DNA of 64,000 nucleotides. Origin: Firmicutes bacterium TM09-10 (GTDB taxonomy: Bacteria; Bacillota; Clostridia; Lachnospirales; Lachnospiraceae). A model generated the notes under the pieces. It was not told the origin of the DNA and ran no database searches. It saw nothing but the letters and a program-made list of their open reading frames with translations. The stretch covers positions 310,001-374,000 of the forward strand of contig QUKC01000001.1 in assembly GCA_003481005.1 (NCBI GenBank), given 5' to 3'. Position 1 is the first letter of the stretch, and the number at the start of each line of letters is the position of its first letter. Shown in pieces: positions 1 through 8,165 of the stretch. The position numbers and the translations under genes were made by a program.

Positions 1-432
1 CTGTCCCATCGTCAGCGCAAGCGTTGTCTGCAGGCTGCGTCCTACCGGCGTATAAAATCCGTACACACAAGCCTTCCCTACCGTCTGCAAAAATGGCAAT
101 TTCTCTGTTTGCATCGCCGTCTCCGTGACTTTTTTGGCAATCCGGAGCACACTGCTGTACTTGCTCACGCACGGAAGCTCCTGTACCGGGCTGTTTTCTT
201 CCTCCTGCAGCAAAATGACATGCCGTACCCAGTCCTTCATCTCTTCCCGAAAAAGCCCCTGCGCGATCAGCAAAATCTGTACCGGCTTTCGGGCGAGAGA
301 ATCCTGTAAACGCTCTGCTCCCGTAAAAGCCAACACCTCAAACGGAAAATCCTCCCGTCTGCTCAGCGCATCCATCAGCCTGCATGCATACGCCTCCTCC
401 GGATCGCAAATCGCCAATGTCCGTCTATTCAA
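1..432 (-). CDS. ParA/TadZ-like P-loop ATPase, N-terminal part (cut by window edge)
   Basis: Only the first 144 codons are present; the rest lies left of the window. The start is a TTG preceded by AGGAGG about 11 nt upstream. No ATG lies in frame before an upstream stop. The protein opens TLAICDPEEAYACRLMD and continues with a receiver-like alpha/beta region, then YSSVLRIAKKV and a segment reading YGFYTPVGRSLQTTLALTMGQ-like just before where a Walker A would be expected. This layout, a degenerate receiver followed by a MinD/ParA ATPase, is what I know from Lachnospiraceae CpaE/TadZ-like proteins associated with type IV/Flp pilus loci. The ATPase motifs themselves are outside the window, so the assignment is inference from the N-terminal half. 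Confidence 0.55.
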   Translation of the reverse strand, partial: MNRRTLAICDPEEAYACRLMDALSRREDFPFEVLAFTGAERLQDSLARKPVQILLIAQGLFREEMKDWVRHVILLQEEENSPVQELPCVSKYSSVLRIAKKVTETAMQTEKLPFLQTVGKACVYGFYTPVGRSLQTTLALTMGQ

Positions 433-494
433 TTGTTCGTATTCCTCCTGGTAATTTCCTAAATAACAGAATACAGAATTCAGAAAATATAAGA

Positions 495-545
495 ACCGCT
501 AATCAGCGGTATGGACCGGGATCAGATGCCTCTGCATTGATCCCG
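495..545. other. Two small hairpins between bofA and the ParA-like gene
   Basis: Two inverted repeats sit side by side: ACCGCT/AGCGGT with a 4-nt loop (495-510) and CGGGATCA/TGATCCCG with a 13-nt loop (517-545). They lie in the leader of the minus-strand ParA-like gene and downstream of bofA. Neither is followed by a convincing U-run, so a terminator is not clear. An RNA leader structure is possible. I see no other feature in the 227-nt gap. Confidence 0.3.
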
Positions 546-659
546 CCTGATGGTAAGACAAAGTATAGACCGGATTTTCTGTACTGTCCAGCGCAAGATA
601 GTACCTTAAATGTTACTTGTGACGTTTTGACAAACCTGGTATGCAATTTTTATGTATTT

Positions 660-866
660 TTACCCCATCAAATACACCCGCACGCCGTACAACAATGCAA
701 CACCCGGTAGTCCGAGAAATCCAGACGTCAACGCACTCAGCGCATTGATTCCGACGCACGCATCCAGTCCTTTTTCCTGCAGATATCCGTTTATCAGAAA
801 AATGGCGATCATTCCAAAAACCAGCCGCAGCATAAAATTCAGCGCAAGCTCCGCTCCCTTTTTCAT
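660..866 (-). CDS. bofA: BofA-family sigma-K processing inhibitor-like protein
   Basis: A 68-residue, very hydrophobic protein with two predicted membrane segments (about residues 10-27 and 45-63) and the family-typical stretch VGINALSALTSGFLGLPGVA. In Bacillus, BofA sits in the outer forespore membrane and holds the SpoIVFB protease inactive until the engulfed forespore signals. It is usually about 80-90 residues, so this is a short member. The ATG follows GGGAGGGCTT. The next gene, on the opposite strand, encodes a DUF2508 (YaaL-like) protein, and in Bacillus yaaL and bofA are also neighbours, which supports the call. Presence of the gene points to an endospore former. Confidence 0.8.
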   Translation of the reverse strand: MKKGAELALNFMLRLVFGMIAIFLINGYLQEKGLDACVGINALSALTSGFLGLPGVALLYGVRVYLMG

Positions 867-1099
867 AAGCCCTCCCGCCCGGACTTCGTTGATCTATATA
901 TATTCCTGCCTGTCACACAGATATTCGTATCATACGATGGAAACAACCGCAAATATTTTTTCTCCCTGCCCGGATATTCATTGTTCGGATGTATATTTCT
1001 TCCAGTTTTTCTCTATACTGTAACAAACTCCCCTGCCAAAGCTGTCAGAATACCGGGGATTTCGAATGTTACCACTTTATCTGTCCGGGAGGAACACAC

Positions 1100-1351
1100 A
1101 TGAAAGTTTCTTTTCGCATCGGCGGAAGACCGTCCGCTGAGCTTGCCTCAAAAACGCCCGAAGAAGCCTTGAGAAACAATCTGCAGCTCGCCAAATGGGA
1201 GCTGGACAATGCCTATGCCGGGTTCGAATACGCGACCGATCCTGATCTGATCGACTGCTACATTTTTCAGCTCAATGCCGCCATGAAACGTTACCGTTAT
1301 CTCCTCAATCAGTGGAACGGACTTGATAAAGTCTCTGCAGGAGACGTGTAA
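1100..1351 (+). CDS. DUF2508 (YaaL-like) small protein
   Basis: An 83-residue soluble, helical protein. The ATG is chosen because GGGAGGA lies 7-8 nt upstream; longer in-frame starts have no ribosome binding site. The segment LAKWELDNAYAGFEYATDPD followed by LIDCYIFQLNAAMKRYRYLL is typical of DUF2508, small proteins found beside recR/bofA in Firmicutes and of unknown biochemical role. Transcribed divergently from bofA with a 233-nt gap. Its 3' end is followed by about 100 nt of unremarkable sequence and then a modular hairpin repeat. Confidence 0.75.
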   Translation: MKVSFRIGGRPSAELASKTPEEALRNNLQLAKWELDNAYAGFEYATDPDLIDCYIFQLNAAMKRYRYLLNQWNGLDKVSAGDV

Positions 1352-1455
1352 TTCGGCGCATAAGATCCTTCCTGACCGTATTTTTCACACGATACAAAAG
1401 TGGAAAACAGGAGCAAACAAAGGGGCCGCTTTTCCGATGCGCTTTCTGTAAATGT

Positions 1456-1750
1456 AAAAAAGAATGTGCCTTGGCACATTCTCGCGCCGAGGCGCGGTTG
1501 CCTCGGCAACCATCTACCCTTGCGCCGAGTGCGCATCCTCGCGGAGCATTTTTATCGTATGGAAACGAAGTTTCCTATACGATAAAAAAGAATCCTGCGA
1601 AGCAGGATTCTCCGCCTGCGGCGGGTCGCGCAAGCGACATTCTTCCATTCCGCCGCAGTGCGATCCGTGCGAAGCGTTTTTATTTTATAGGACGCATTTT
1701 CCTATGAAACAATAGAATGCACGCTCTGCGAGCATTCTATTGTCATGAAT
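1456..1750 (+). repeat. Modular multi-hairpin repeat, copy 1 (modules A-B-C-D-E)
   Basis: The most complete copy of the interspersed family in this window. Module A (1456-1555) opens with a GAATGTGCC/GGCACATTC hairpin, then GCGCC/GGCGC, GGTTGC/GCAACC and TGCGC/GCGCA hairpins, and ends near GGAGCNTTTTTAT. Module B (1556-1583) is the hairpin GGAAAC-GAA-GTTTCC within TCGTAT/ATACGA. Module C (1584-1683) has GAATCCTGC/GCAGGATTC, CCGCC/GGCGG and GTCGC-GCAA-GCGAC hairpins and ends much like A. Module D (1683-1709) is an ATAGG/CCTAT hairpin. Module E (1710-1750) is ACAATAGAATGC/GCATTCTATTGT followed by CATGAAT. It lies between the convergent DUF2508 and glgB genes. Confidence 0.9.
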
Positions 1751-1794
1751 AAAAAAGGACCCTGGATTCCCCTTGGAACCCTTGGTCCTTTTTT
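1751..1794 (-). terminator. Intrinsic terminator downstream of glgB
   Basis: AAAAAAGGACC and GGTCCTTTTTT form a long stem. Read on the minus strand the hairpin is followed by a T-run, about 70 nt after the glgB stop. The symmetric A and T tracts mean it could also stop plus-strand transcription coming through the hairpin repeat, so it is probably bidirectional. Confidence 0.8.
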
Positions 1795-1864
1795 CTCTCT
1801 AACAATATCCGCAATGCGTATATTCTATTGGTTGCGGCATCAGAATACCCGCACAACACATTTC

Positions 1865-3805
1865 TCAGAATGCAAATACCAGCGCGCCATATGCAGGCAG
1901 GTCAAAGGTGATCCGGTACGGCTTGTAGTCGCTGGGCTCTGCAGTTGCTGTATAATCGGTTTTCAGTTCTTCTCCGCTGCCGCCAAAGCGTTTTTCCGCG
2001 CTGTTTAACACCAGCTTATATTTCTTCTTTTCCGGTACCCCAACGCAGTAATCCTTACGCTCTACCGGCGTCATATTCAATACAAAAAGCAGTCTCTTTG
2101 TCTTTTCTCCACTGGTTTTACGAATAAAGCTGTAAGTGCTGCGATCTGCATCATCCGCATTGATCCACTCAAAACCGTCCCAGCTGTTGTCGATCTCATA
2201 CATACAGGGATATTTTCGATAAAGCTTTAAAAGCTCTGCCACGTAATCCTGAAGTCCTTGATTCAGCTCATTTTGCAGCAGGAACCAGTCCAGTTCACGG
2301 GCCTCACTCCATTCGCGCTCCTGTCCGAACTCCTGTCCCATGAACAGAAGCTTTTTGCCGGAATGTCCGAGCATATAAGTATAGCCGACGCGCAGGTTTG
2401 CGTACTTGTCCACCTTGTAGCCGGGCATTTTGTTGACCATCGAGCATTTCAGATGTACGACCTCATCGTGAGACAGAGGTAAAATATAGTCCTCCGCATC
2501 GTTATAAGACATCGCAAAGGTCAGCGCATGATGATCATTCTTCCTAAAATAAGGATCCAACTTCATATATTCACAGAAATCGTGCATCCAGCCCATATTC
2601 CACTTAAACGTAAATCCAAGGCTGTCACTGCCGATTTTTCCGGTCACGTTTGGCCACGCCGTAGACTCTTCTGCGATCGTCATGATACCCGGATAAGTTC
2701 CACGGATTACGGAATTGAAATGCTTGAAAAATTCGATCGCGTCCAGGTTTGTATTGCCGCCGTAACGGTTCTGTACCCATTCGCCGTCTTTTCTGCCATA
2801 ATCCAGATACAACATAGAGGCAACCGCATCCACACGCAGTCCGTCTACATGGAATTCCTTAATCCAGTACAGGGCATTTGTGATCAGGAAGCCCTTAACC
2901 TCGCTCTTGGCATAGTTGAATACTTTAGTTCCCCACTCAGGATGCTCGCCCATTCTGGGATCGGGATATTCAAACAGCGCCTCACCGTCAAAATCTGCCA
3001 GACCGTGGGCATCCTTGGGAAAATGGGCGGGTACCCAGTCCAAAATGACACCAATCTTATTGCGGTGCAGCTTATTGACCAGATATGCAAAATCCTCCGG
3101 CGTTCCGTAACGGGAAGTCGGTGCATAATAGCCGGTTACCTGATAGCCCCAGGAGCCGTCAAACGGATGCTCTGCGATTCCCATCAGCTCGATGTGGGTA
3201 TATTTCAGTTTTTTCAGATATTCTACGATACGATCCGCAAATTCTCTGTAATTATAAAATCCATCCTCCGTTTCCGGATGCTTCATCCAGGAACCGATGT
3301 GACACTCATAAATTGCAACCGGTGCTTTTTCCGGATCCTGCGCGCTTCTTTCTTCAATCCACTTGCTGTCCGACCATTTAAAATTGGTAATATCTGTCGT
3401 AACAGAAGCAGTTCCCGGACGTACCTCCCCCTGGTTTGCAAACGGGTCGGCCTTGTACAGCTTTCTGCCGTCCGGCGTGATAATCAGAAATTTGTAAAGC
3501 TCTCCCAGACCAACGTCCGGAATAAACGTCTTATAAATTCCGCCGGGTCCCAGCTTTTCCAGCTGGTTTGCAGTCTCATTCCAGCTGTTAAACGTTCCAA
3601 TCACAAAAACGCTGGCTGCGTGCGGTGCCCAGACGGCAAAGCTCATTCCTTTCTTCCCGTCTTCTACAGACTGATGTGCGCCCAGCTTTTTGTAAATATC
3701 GTAATGCGTCCCCTGAGCAAACAGATACTGGTCGGCCTCCGAAATGTATACCGTTTCCGGCACTTTCGCCGCTTTTACTGCTTTCGCTGTCTTTGCCTTT
3801 GCCAT
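1865..3805 (-). CDS. glgB: 1,4-alpha-glucan branching enzyme
   Basis: A 646-residue GH13 enzyme that cuts alpha-1,4 glucan chains and re-attaches them as alpha-1,6 branches during glycogen synthesis. After a Lys/Ala-rich N-terminus comes a CBM48-type domain (MSFAVWAPHAASVFVIGTFN), then the catalytic barrel. The nucleophile region is GLRVDAVASMLYLDYG, the acid/base Glu is in TIAEESTAWP, and the transition-state Asp is in LPLSHDEVVH. The C-terminus is a beta-sandwich. The length fits the family (about 620-730). GGGGG precedes the ATG. It starts only 32 nt after the TPR protein gene, so the two are likely cotranscribed. No other glycogen gene is in view. Confidence 0.95.
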   Translation of the reverse strand: MAKAKTAKAVKAAKVPETVYISEADQYLFAQGTHYDIYKKLGAHQSVEDGKKGMSFAVWAPHAASVFVIGTFNSWNETANQLEKLGPGGIYKTFIPDVGLGELYKFLIITPDGRKLYKADPFANQGEVRPGTASVTTDITNFKWSDSKWIEERSAQDPEKAPVAIYECHIGSWMKHPETEDGFYNYREFADRIVEYLKKLKYTHIELMGIAEHPFDGSWGYQVTGYYAPTSRYGTPEDFAYLVNKLHRNKIGVILDWVPAHFPKDAHGLADFDGEALFEYPDPRMGEHPEWGTKVFNYAKSEVKGFLITNALYWIKEFHVDGLRVDAVASMLYLDYGRKDGEWVQNRYGGNTNLDAIEFFKHFNSVIRGTYPGIMTIAEESTAWPNVTGKIGSDSLGFTFKWNMGWMHDFCEYMKLDPYFRKNDHHALTFAMSYNDAEDYILPLSHDEVVHLKCSMVNKMPGYKVDKYANLRVGYTYMLGHSGKKLLFMGQEFGQEREWSEARELDWFLLQNELNQGLQDYVAELLKLYRKYPCMYEIDNSWDGFEWINADDADRSTYSFIRKTSGEKTKRLLFVLNMTPVERKDYCVGVPEKKKYKLVLNSAEKRFGGSGEELKTDYTATAEPSDYKPYRITFDLPAYGALVFAF

Positions 3806-3837
3806 AATAACCCCCTGTTTGGATATATTTGAAACGC

Positions 3838-6543
3838 TCAGATAAAGTCTTTCTCCCGCAAAATAATCATGTCATCTTCATCGTAGCGTCTCCGAAGCAC
3901 AATATCTATAAAGTGTCCGATCGTCTTACGGTTTGCATGAGCAATCGCCTCATCCACGATGTCACGCACTTCCCCCACCGTAACGGCATGCGAACTGGTC
4001 TGCATATCCTCGATTCTGGTATGCAGGGCTAGCCTGCCGAGCTCGTCGATCGAATACTCCTGTGTATATGCGTACTGACAGCCGTATTTTACCAGCGTTG
4101 CGCTGTCCAGCGCCGCGATATCAAACCGCGCGGTAAAGCTTTCCATCAGTCTTCCGTTTTTCTTATATAAACGGTCGATCGCCCGTTTTTCATCCAATAC
4201 AAATACAATGATGCCGGTATGTTCCTGATTCAATGCGTCTGCAAGCTTCTCACATCCCTCGTTGGAAAGCTTTCCGGCTTTCTCAATGACGAGCGCGCCG
4301 TTTGCAACCTTTTCCACAAGCGCTTTTGCATCTTTTTTATTGATCAGCTCCGCGTTCACTTTGGCAACCTTGCCGGAGAAGTTTCCGTCGGACGCCTGAA
4401 TTTCGCGGATCATACATTTTGTCAGTTTCAGTGTACCGGAGCCTGGCATACCGGTAATCACAACGTTTCCGGTGTACGCAGAAAGGCTGATTTCATCCAG
4501 CGCTGCGACCAGCTGGCGCATTGCGCGTTTGGTCGGGATGAACTGGGCAAAAAGCTTGCGTTCTGCCTTTGTCATGCTGCGCACACGCTCGGCTGCCTGC
4601 TGTTGAGATACTCGCTCCTGCAGTTGCTTTTCTTCTCCGGAGGTCTCCGGCTGCGGTGTAGGTGCTTCCTGACGCGATGCTTTGGTTTCTTCTGTTGCAG
4701 GTGCTCCGATCCTTTCCGGTGCGGCCTGTTTCGCATAACGCTGTACCGGCTCTGCATCCTGCGCTTCTGTTTCTGCATTCTGCTCTGTGTAGCCCTGTGC
4801 GCCATCCGCCACCGGCGGCGCTTCCTCGATCTCTTCGAGTTCTTCCGTCTCGGTTTCTCTGGACGGATCGACAAGCGGTGCTTTTGCTGCAGTCGTCTCT
4901 ACAGCAGCTCTGTCTCCTACAGGCGCTTCCTGATTTTCAGCATTTGCAGGAGCTTTCTCCTCTTCTACCGGCAGGGATTCTTCTCTCTGCAGCTGTTCCA
5001 GCACGCCGTTTCTGGAGCTTTCATCAAAATCATCAAACAGGGAACCTGTCTGCTGGAGCATCCACTGTCTGGTTTCCTGTTTTCTCTTTTCTTCATTTTC
5101 CTTTTTCAGCCGTTCCCATTCCTTGAGCACCTCTTCGATGTTCATCTGGCCGGTCGTCTGGCGTTCTATCTTAGTGTTTCCCACAACAGCCTTCCTTTCC
5201 GGCTGTCTTTCCGGGACTGCCGCAGCCTTTTCCTGTATTTCCACACCCTGTATGTGTTCGATTTTGTCGGTTTCCATCGGCATCCAGGGAGTCTCCACCA
5301 CCGCCGGATGGATTTCCTGCATTCCTGCATCCGCAGGATCTGTCACCGCAGGAGTCTGTTCCGGCGCGGGCTGCGCCGCGAGGATGGGTGCCTCAGGCTG
5401 CGCGTTTACCGGCTCGGCAACGTAAGCGCATGCCTCGCTGGACGATGCGACAGGTAATGTCGGTTCTACGTCAGCATACACCTGCGGTGTGCTTTGTGTA
5501 GGCTGCACGCTGACGGACTCTGCCGCGTCCACTGCATCTGCCGCCAGCTTCGTCTCTTCCGTATCGAGCTGTCCCGTTGCCTGTGCGTCCCACTGGTCAG
5601 ATTCTTCAAGGACACGGGAAATGTCTTCCTGATATTCCCCATTTCCATTTTCTGCAGCGTAAACGGTCTGCTGATTTTTCATCAGGTCAGGTTCTTCTTG
5701 CTCAGGAGAAGCCGTCTTTACCTCTTCCCTGTCAACCGCAAACACGTCACGCATGCTCGCGGCAAGCGCTTCCTGTAAATTGATCGTATTATATTGTCCC
5801 ATATCCATCGGTTTTACATGGATATCCAGATCTGCTTTTTCTTTGCTTTCAGCAGACCGGACTGCCTGAGTCTGTTCCTGTGCAGGCGCTTCCTGCGGTT
5901 CTTCCTCTACTGCGTTTCTGCCGCCGTACTGACTGTCGTAAAGCTGCTGCTGTGCAGGCGAAAGCGGTACATACAGGCGCTTTAACTCCATCGCCTTGAG
6001 CACATATTTGCCCTCACCGAACCAGAGGATCAGCTGATCGCACTCCTCTACACACTCCGTGGCAAGTCCGACCCTGTGATACAAAAATGCCAGCTCATAT
6101 GCCCACTTTTCATTATATTCGCGTTTTTTGTACTCTTTCAAAACAGCGATCCGCTCTTCCAGGCTGATATCCTGTGCCTCGTAAATTTTATACAACAGGA
6201 TATACTTACTGTTATCGTTTGGCGAAAGCTGTACAAACTGCTTATAATATTCCACAGCTTCCACAACCTGGCCGGTCTTGATCGCCAGATCGCACAACGC
6301 ATAGACAATCCGCCTGTTCTGCGGACTTTTTTCATTTGCCAGAAGCAGGATCTCCCTGGCGTCGTCAAATCTTCGGTTTATCTTATAAACATCGCTGATA
6401 ATTCCAAGTGTGGAGGTATTACGGACCTTTTTCCAGTCGATCGTATCCGCAATCTGTGCGGACTCCTGAAAACGGCCCTTTTTGTTCAGCGTCTTGATCT
6501 CTTCAAGGCGCAGCTTATATTCGTACTTATCCAAGGTACTCAC
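3838..6543 (-). CDS. TPR protein with acidic linker and degenerate AAA-like C-terminal domain
   Basis: A 901-residue protein with three parts. Residues 1-200 are TPR-like helical repeats (ILLLANEKSPQNRRIVYALC is one). Residues about 200-655 are low-complexity, rich in Glu, Ala, Pro and Gln. Residues about 680-890 look like an AAA/P-loop domain. The P-loop reads GMPGSGTLKLTK: the invariant Lys-Ser/Thr pair is missing, so nucleotide hydrolysis is doubtful. A following LVIEKAGKLSNEG-like stretch resembles a Walker B strand, but the usual DE pair is not obvious. No signal peptide is seen. It has its own strong promoter and is probably cotranscribed with glgB, which hints at a scaffold or regulatory role, but function is unknown. 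Confidence 0.7.
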   Translation of the reverse strand: MSTLDKYEYKLRLEEIKTLNKKGRFQESAQIADTIDWKKVRNTSTLGIISDVYKINRRFDDAREILLLANEKSPQNRRIVYALCDLAIKTGQVVEAVEYYKQFVQLSPNDNSKYILLYKIYEAQDISLEERIAVLKEYKKREYNEKWAYELAFLYHRVGLATECVEECDQLILWFGEGKYVLKAMELKRLYVPLSPAQQQLYDSQYGGRNAVEEEPQEAPAQEQTQAVRSAESKEKADLDIHVKPMDMGQYNTINLQEALAASMRDVFAVDREEVKTASPEQEEPDLMKNQQTVYAAENGNGEYQEDISRVLEESDQWDAQATGQLDTEETKLAADAVDAAESVSVQPTQSTPQVYADVEPTLPVASSSEACAYVAEPVNAQPEAPILAAQPAPEQTPAVTDPADAGMQEIHPAVVETPWMPMETDKIEHIQGVEIQEKAAAVPERQPERKAVVGNTKIERQTTGQMNIEEVLKEWERLKKENEEKRKQETRQWMLQQTGSLFDDFDESSRNGVLEQLQREESLPVEEEKAPANAENQEAPVGDRAAVETTAAKAPLVDPSRETETEELEEIEEAPPVADGAQGYTEQNAETEAQDAEPVQRYAKQAAPERIGAPATEETKASRQEAPTPQPETSGEEKQLQERVSQQQAAERVRSMTKAERKLFAQFIPTKRAMRQLVAALDEISLSAYTGNVVITGMPGSGTLKLTKCMIREIQASDGNFSGKVAKVNAELINKKDAKALVEKVANGALVIEKAGKLSNEGCEKLADALNQEHTGIIVFVLDEKRAIDRLYKKNGRLMESFTARFDIAALDSATLVKYGCQYAYTQEYSIDELGRLALHTRIEDMQTSSHAVTVGEVRDIVDEAIAHANRKTIGHFIDIVLRRRYDEDDMIILREKDFI

Positions 6544-6681
6544 CTCATGATTTTATCTTATCGGTCAGGTATCCGCAGCTGTGTCTTCGGTACAGAATTT
6601 CAAAATATTCCGCGAACGTTCCATTTTTCCGTCTTATATTTTTTCAAAATCGGGTATATTGCCCCACTTTTTACTTTCCTA

Positions 6682-6710
6682 AGTTTAACATAGCGCCTAT
6701 ACGTTGTCAA
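6682..6710 (-). promoter_or_regulatory. Sigma-A promoter for the TPR gene and glgB
   Basis: On the minus strand, TTGACA and TAAACT are separated by exactly 17 nt. The -10 box lies about 140 nt upstream of the start codon of the TPR protein gene, leaving a moderately long leader without an obvious conserved fold. Confidence 0.7.
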
Positions 6711-6713
6711 AAC

Positions 6714-6751
6714 AAAAGAGACCGGATTTCCACATCCGCCCTCTTTTTTTT
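6714..6751 (-). terminator. Intrinsic terminator of the xre-sigma operon
   Basis: On the minus strand AAAAGAG and GCGGAT pair with ATCCG and CTCTTTT, followed by TTTT. It starts two bases after the stop of the 78-residue ORF, so it closes the xre-sigma-small ORF operon. The A-tract on the other side makes it potentially bidirectional. Confidence 0.7.
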
Positions 6752-6753
6752 AC

Positions 6754-6990
6754 TCAATTTTCCACATTTTCCCCTGCATATTTTTGGTAAAACCGCTTTA
6801 AAGCTTCTTTGGGCTCCGCAAAATTTGCTCCGTCCTCCTTTTCCGGCAGCGATTCCAGCTCATCCAGACGCTCCAACATTGCCTCCACTTCCGTCGCGTT
6901 AAACTCCCCCTCCTCCGCTTCCAGCGTATACCATTGCAGCTTTTTCTGCAGAATACGTTTCTCTTCCAGTGAATTCTTCTTTTCAGACAC
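6754..6990 (-). CDS. Small acidic protein, possibly a shortened anti-sigma partner
   Basis: 78 residues from a GTG start with AAGGAGG 8 nt upstream. Charged and helical (LQWYTLEAEEGEFNATEVEA, then KEALKRFYQKYA), with no membrane segment. It follows an ECF sigma gene by about 90 nt and ends right at a terminator. The sequence resembles the cytoplasmic N-terminal part of membrane anti-sigma factors that follow such sigma genes in Clostridia, but the membrane and extracellular parts are absent. It could be a cytoplasmic anti-sigma factor or a shortened remnant. The position makes the link to the sigma factor likely; the function is inference. Confidence 0.55.
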   Translation of the reverse strand: MSEKKNSLEEKRILQKKLQWYTLEAEEGEFNATEVEAMLERLDELESLPEKEDGANFAEPKEALKRFYQKYAGENVEN

Positions 6991-7083
6991 GTTTCTGTCC
7001 TCCTTCTTTGTTGCCAGTCATACGTTGCGAACAGTTATCCTTCCAAAATCATCCCCGGATTCTTCATACCCCTGCCTGTCAGA

Positions 7084-7593
7084 TTACTCCTCCATACAGC
7101 TTTTTAATTTTTGTCGCATTCGGAACAGCTTGACTTTTGTGTTGCTTTCCGATATTCCAATCTTTTCCCCAATCTCCGCGCAGGAAAATCCGTTTTCATA
7201 ATAAAACTTCCAGATCAAAAGCTCCTGCATGGAAAAAATCTGCTCCAGAAAGGCGTTCCATTCTGCCTGTACATAATATCCTTCCTGACCGGAATCCGGC
7301 CTTCGGGCAGCTTTTTCTTCCTGCCCTGAGCCTTCTGTCTGTATTTTCCCTTGCTGCTCATACCATTTTTTCAATTTATTTTTAGCTGTCAGCAGCAAAA
7401 AACCTTTCTGATTCGGATGTCTGCGCACCTCCTGCCATTTCTGATATGCAACCAGAAACACCTCCTGTGTCACATCCTCTGCTGCCGCCAGATCTTTTTC
7501 AACCATATGACGGACATATCGGTATACAAGCCAATAACAGTTTGTATACAGTTCTTCAAAGTTATCAAACGAATTTCTCTCCCCACTCATCAT
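7084..7593 (-). CDS. ECF-type RNA polymerase sigma factor
   Basis: 169 residues with sigma-70 region 2 (YRYVRHMVEKDLAAAEDVTQEVFLVAY-like, about residues 20-50) and region 4 with a helix-turn-helix (CAEIGEKIGISESNTKVKLF, about residues 135-155), the usual ECF size and layout. Two adjacent ATG codons are possible starts; GGGGG lies just upstream, giving better spacing to the second. It lies 30 nt after the Xre regulator gene and before the 78-residue ORF, so the three genes form an operon in which an Xre protein and a small partner may control the sigma factor. Target promoters are unknown. Confidence 0.85.
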   Translation of the reverse strand: MMSGERNSFDNFEELYTNCYWLVYRYVRHMVEKDLAAAEDVTQEVFLVAYQKWQEVRRHPNQKGFLLLTAKNKLKKWYEQQGKIQTEGSGQEEKAARRPDSGQEGYYVQAEWNAFLEQIFSMQELLIWKFYYENGFSCAEIGEKIGISESNTKVKLFRMRQKLKSCMEE

Positions 7594-7623
7594 GGTCCCC
7601 CTTTGTCTCGAAACAGTCGGTCT

Positions 7624-7938
7624 TCAGTACAGGCGTGAAATACTTCTAAGTACCTCCTCCAGGGCCTGCTCCTTTTCTCTGGGACAACCATCAAAAATTT
7701 CATCATAAACCTTGTCTGTCAGGATTTCTCCGGTCAGAAGATAGGTAGGTTCAAGGTTCATCTTTTCATAAACGGTCAGAATCCGCGGAATTGTCAGTTT
7801 GCGGTTTCCACGCTCAATCTCCCCATAATAGGTGGTTGATACTCCAAGAAGCTCTGCTGCCTGCTCCTGCGTCAGGCCCATTATCCTGCGTTGCTTTCGG
7901 AGCCGTTCACCAATTTTGACATAAACATCCTTCTCCAT
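7624..7938 (-). CDS. Xre-family transcriptional regulator
   Basis: 104 residues from an ATG that has GGAGGT about 8 nt upstream. An upstream in-frame GTG overlaps that ribosome binding site and is not used. The N-terminal helix-turn-helix reads GLTQEQAAELLGVSTTYYGE followed by IERGNRKLTIPRI, a classic Cro/C1-type fold. The C-terminal half is short and helical and probably mediates dimerisation. First gene of an operon with the ECF sigma factor. Its upstream region carries a promoter and an inverted repeat that is a good candidate for its own operator. Confidence 0.85.
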   Translation of the reverse strand: MEKDVYVKIGERLRKQRRIMGLTQEQAAELLGVSTTYYGEIERGNRKLTIPRILTVYEKMNLEPTYLLTGEILTDKVYDEIFDGCPREKEQALEEVLRSISRLY

Positions 7939-8002
7939 GATGTCCACCTCCAGAATTTAGTCTGATATTCTTATCATACCTTCTGGCTGCACAGATGAAG
8001 AG

Positions 8003-8059
8003 AAACTAACTGTTTGTATTTTCCAGTATTTTACAATCAGTTAGTTTGTATTTTGTCAA
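8003..8059 (-). promoter_or_regulatory. Promoter and inverted-repeat operator of the xre-sigma operon
   Basis: On the minus strand a TTGACA -35 box (8054-8059) is followed 17-18 nt later by TTGTAA/TGTAAA as a poor -10 box. The perfect 10-bp inverted repeat AAACTAACTG / CAGTTAGTTT (8003-8012 and 8038-8047) brackets the start region. Further ATACAAA-type copies lie around it. Position and symmetry suit autoregulation by the Xre protein. The remaining sequence up to the small ORF holds only its terminator. Confidence 0.5.
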
Positions 8060-8165
8060 GATTTTACAAACTATTTGTATAGATATCGAAATGGAAAGAT
8101 AAAAAGCTCGTCTTGCCGTAAAATTTATTCGTTCTGCTTTTTAAACATATCCGGGCATAAACTTT

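Noticed and set aside
1456..1750. CRISPR array interpretation of the repeats
   Set aside because: The repeats are not regularly spaced, have no unique spacers between identical repeats, and no cas gene is present.
2528..3832. Long open frame (434 codons) antisense to glgB
   Set aside because: It is the mirror of a GC-rich conserved gene; its translation has no recognisable domain, and the glgB frame accounts for the coding signal.
4219..5457. Long open frame (412 codons, Cys/Phe/Leu-rich) antisense to the TPR protein
   Set aside because: The odd composition is produced by the complementary strand of the Glu/Ala/Gln-rich linker; no start signal or homology is seen.
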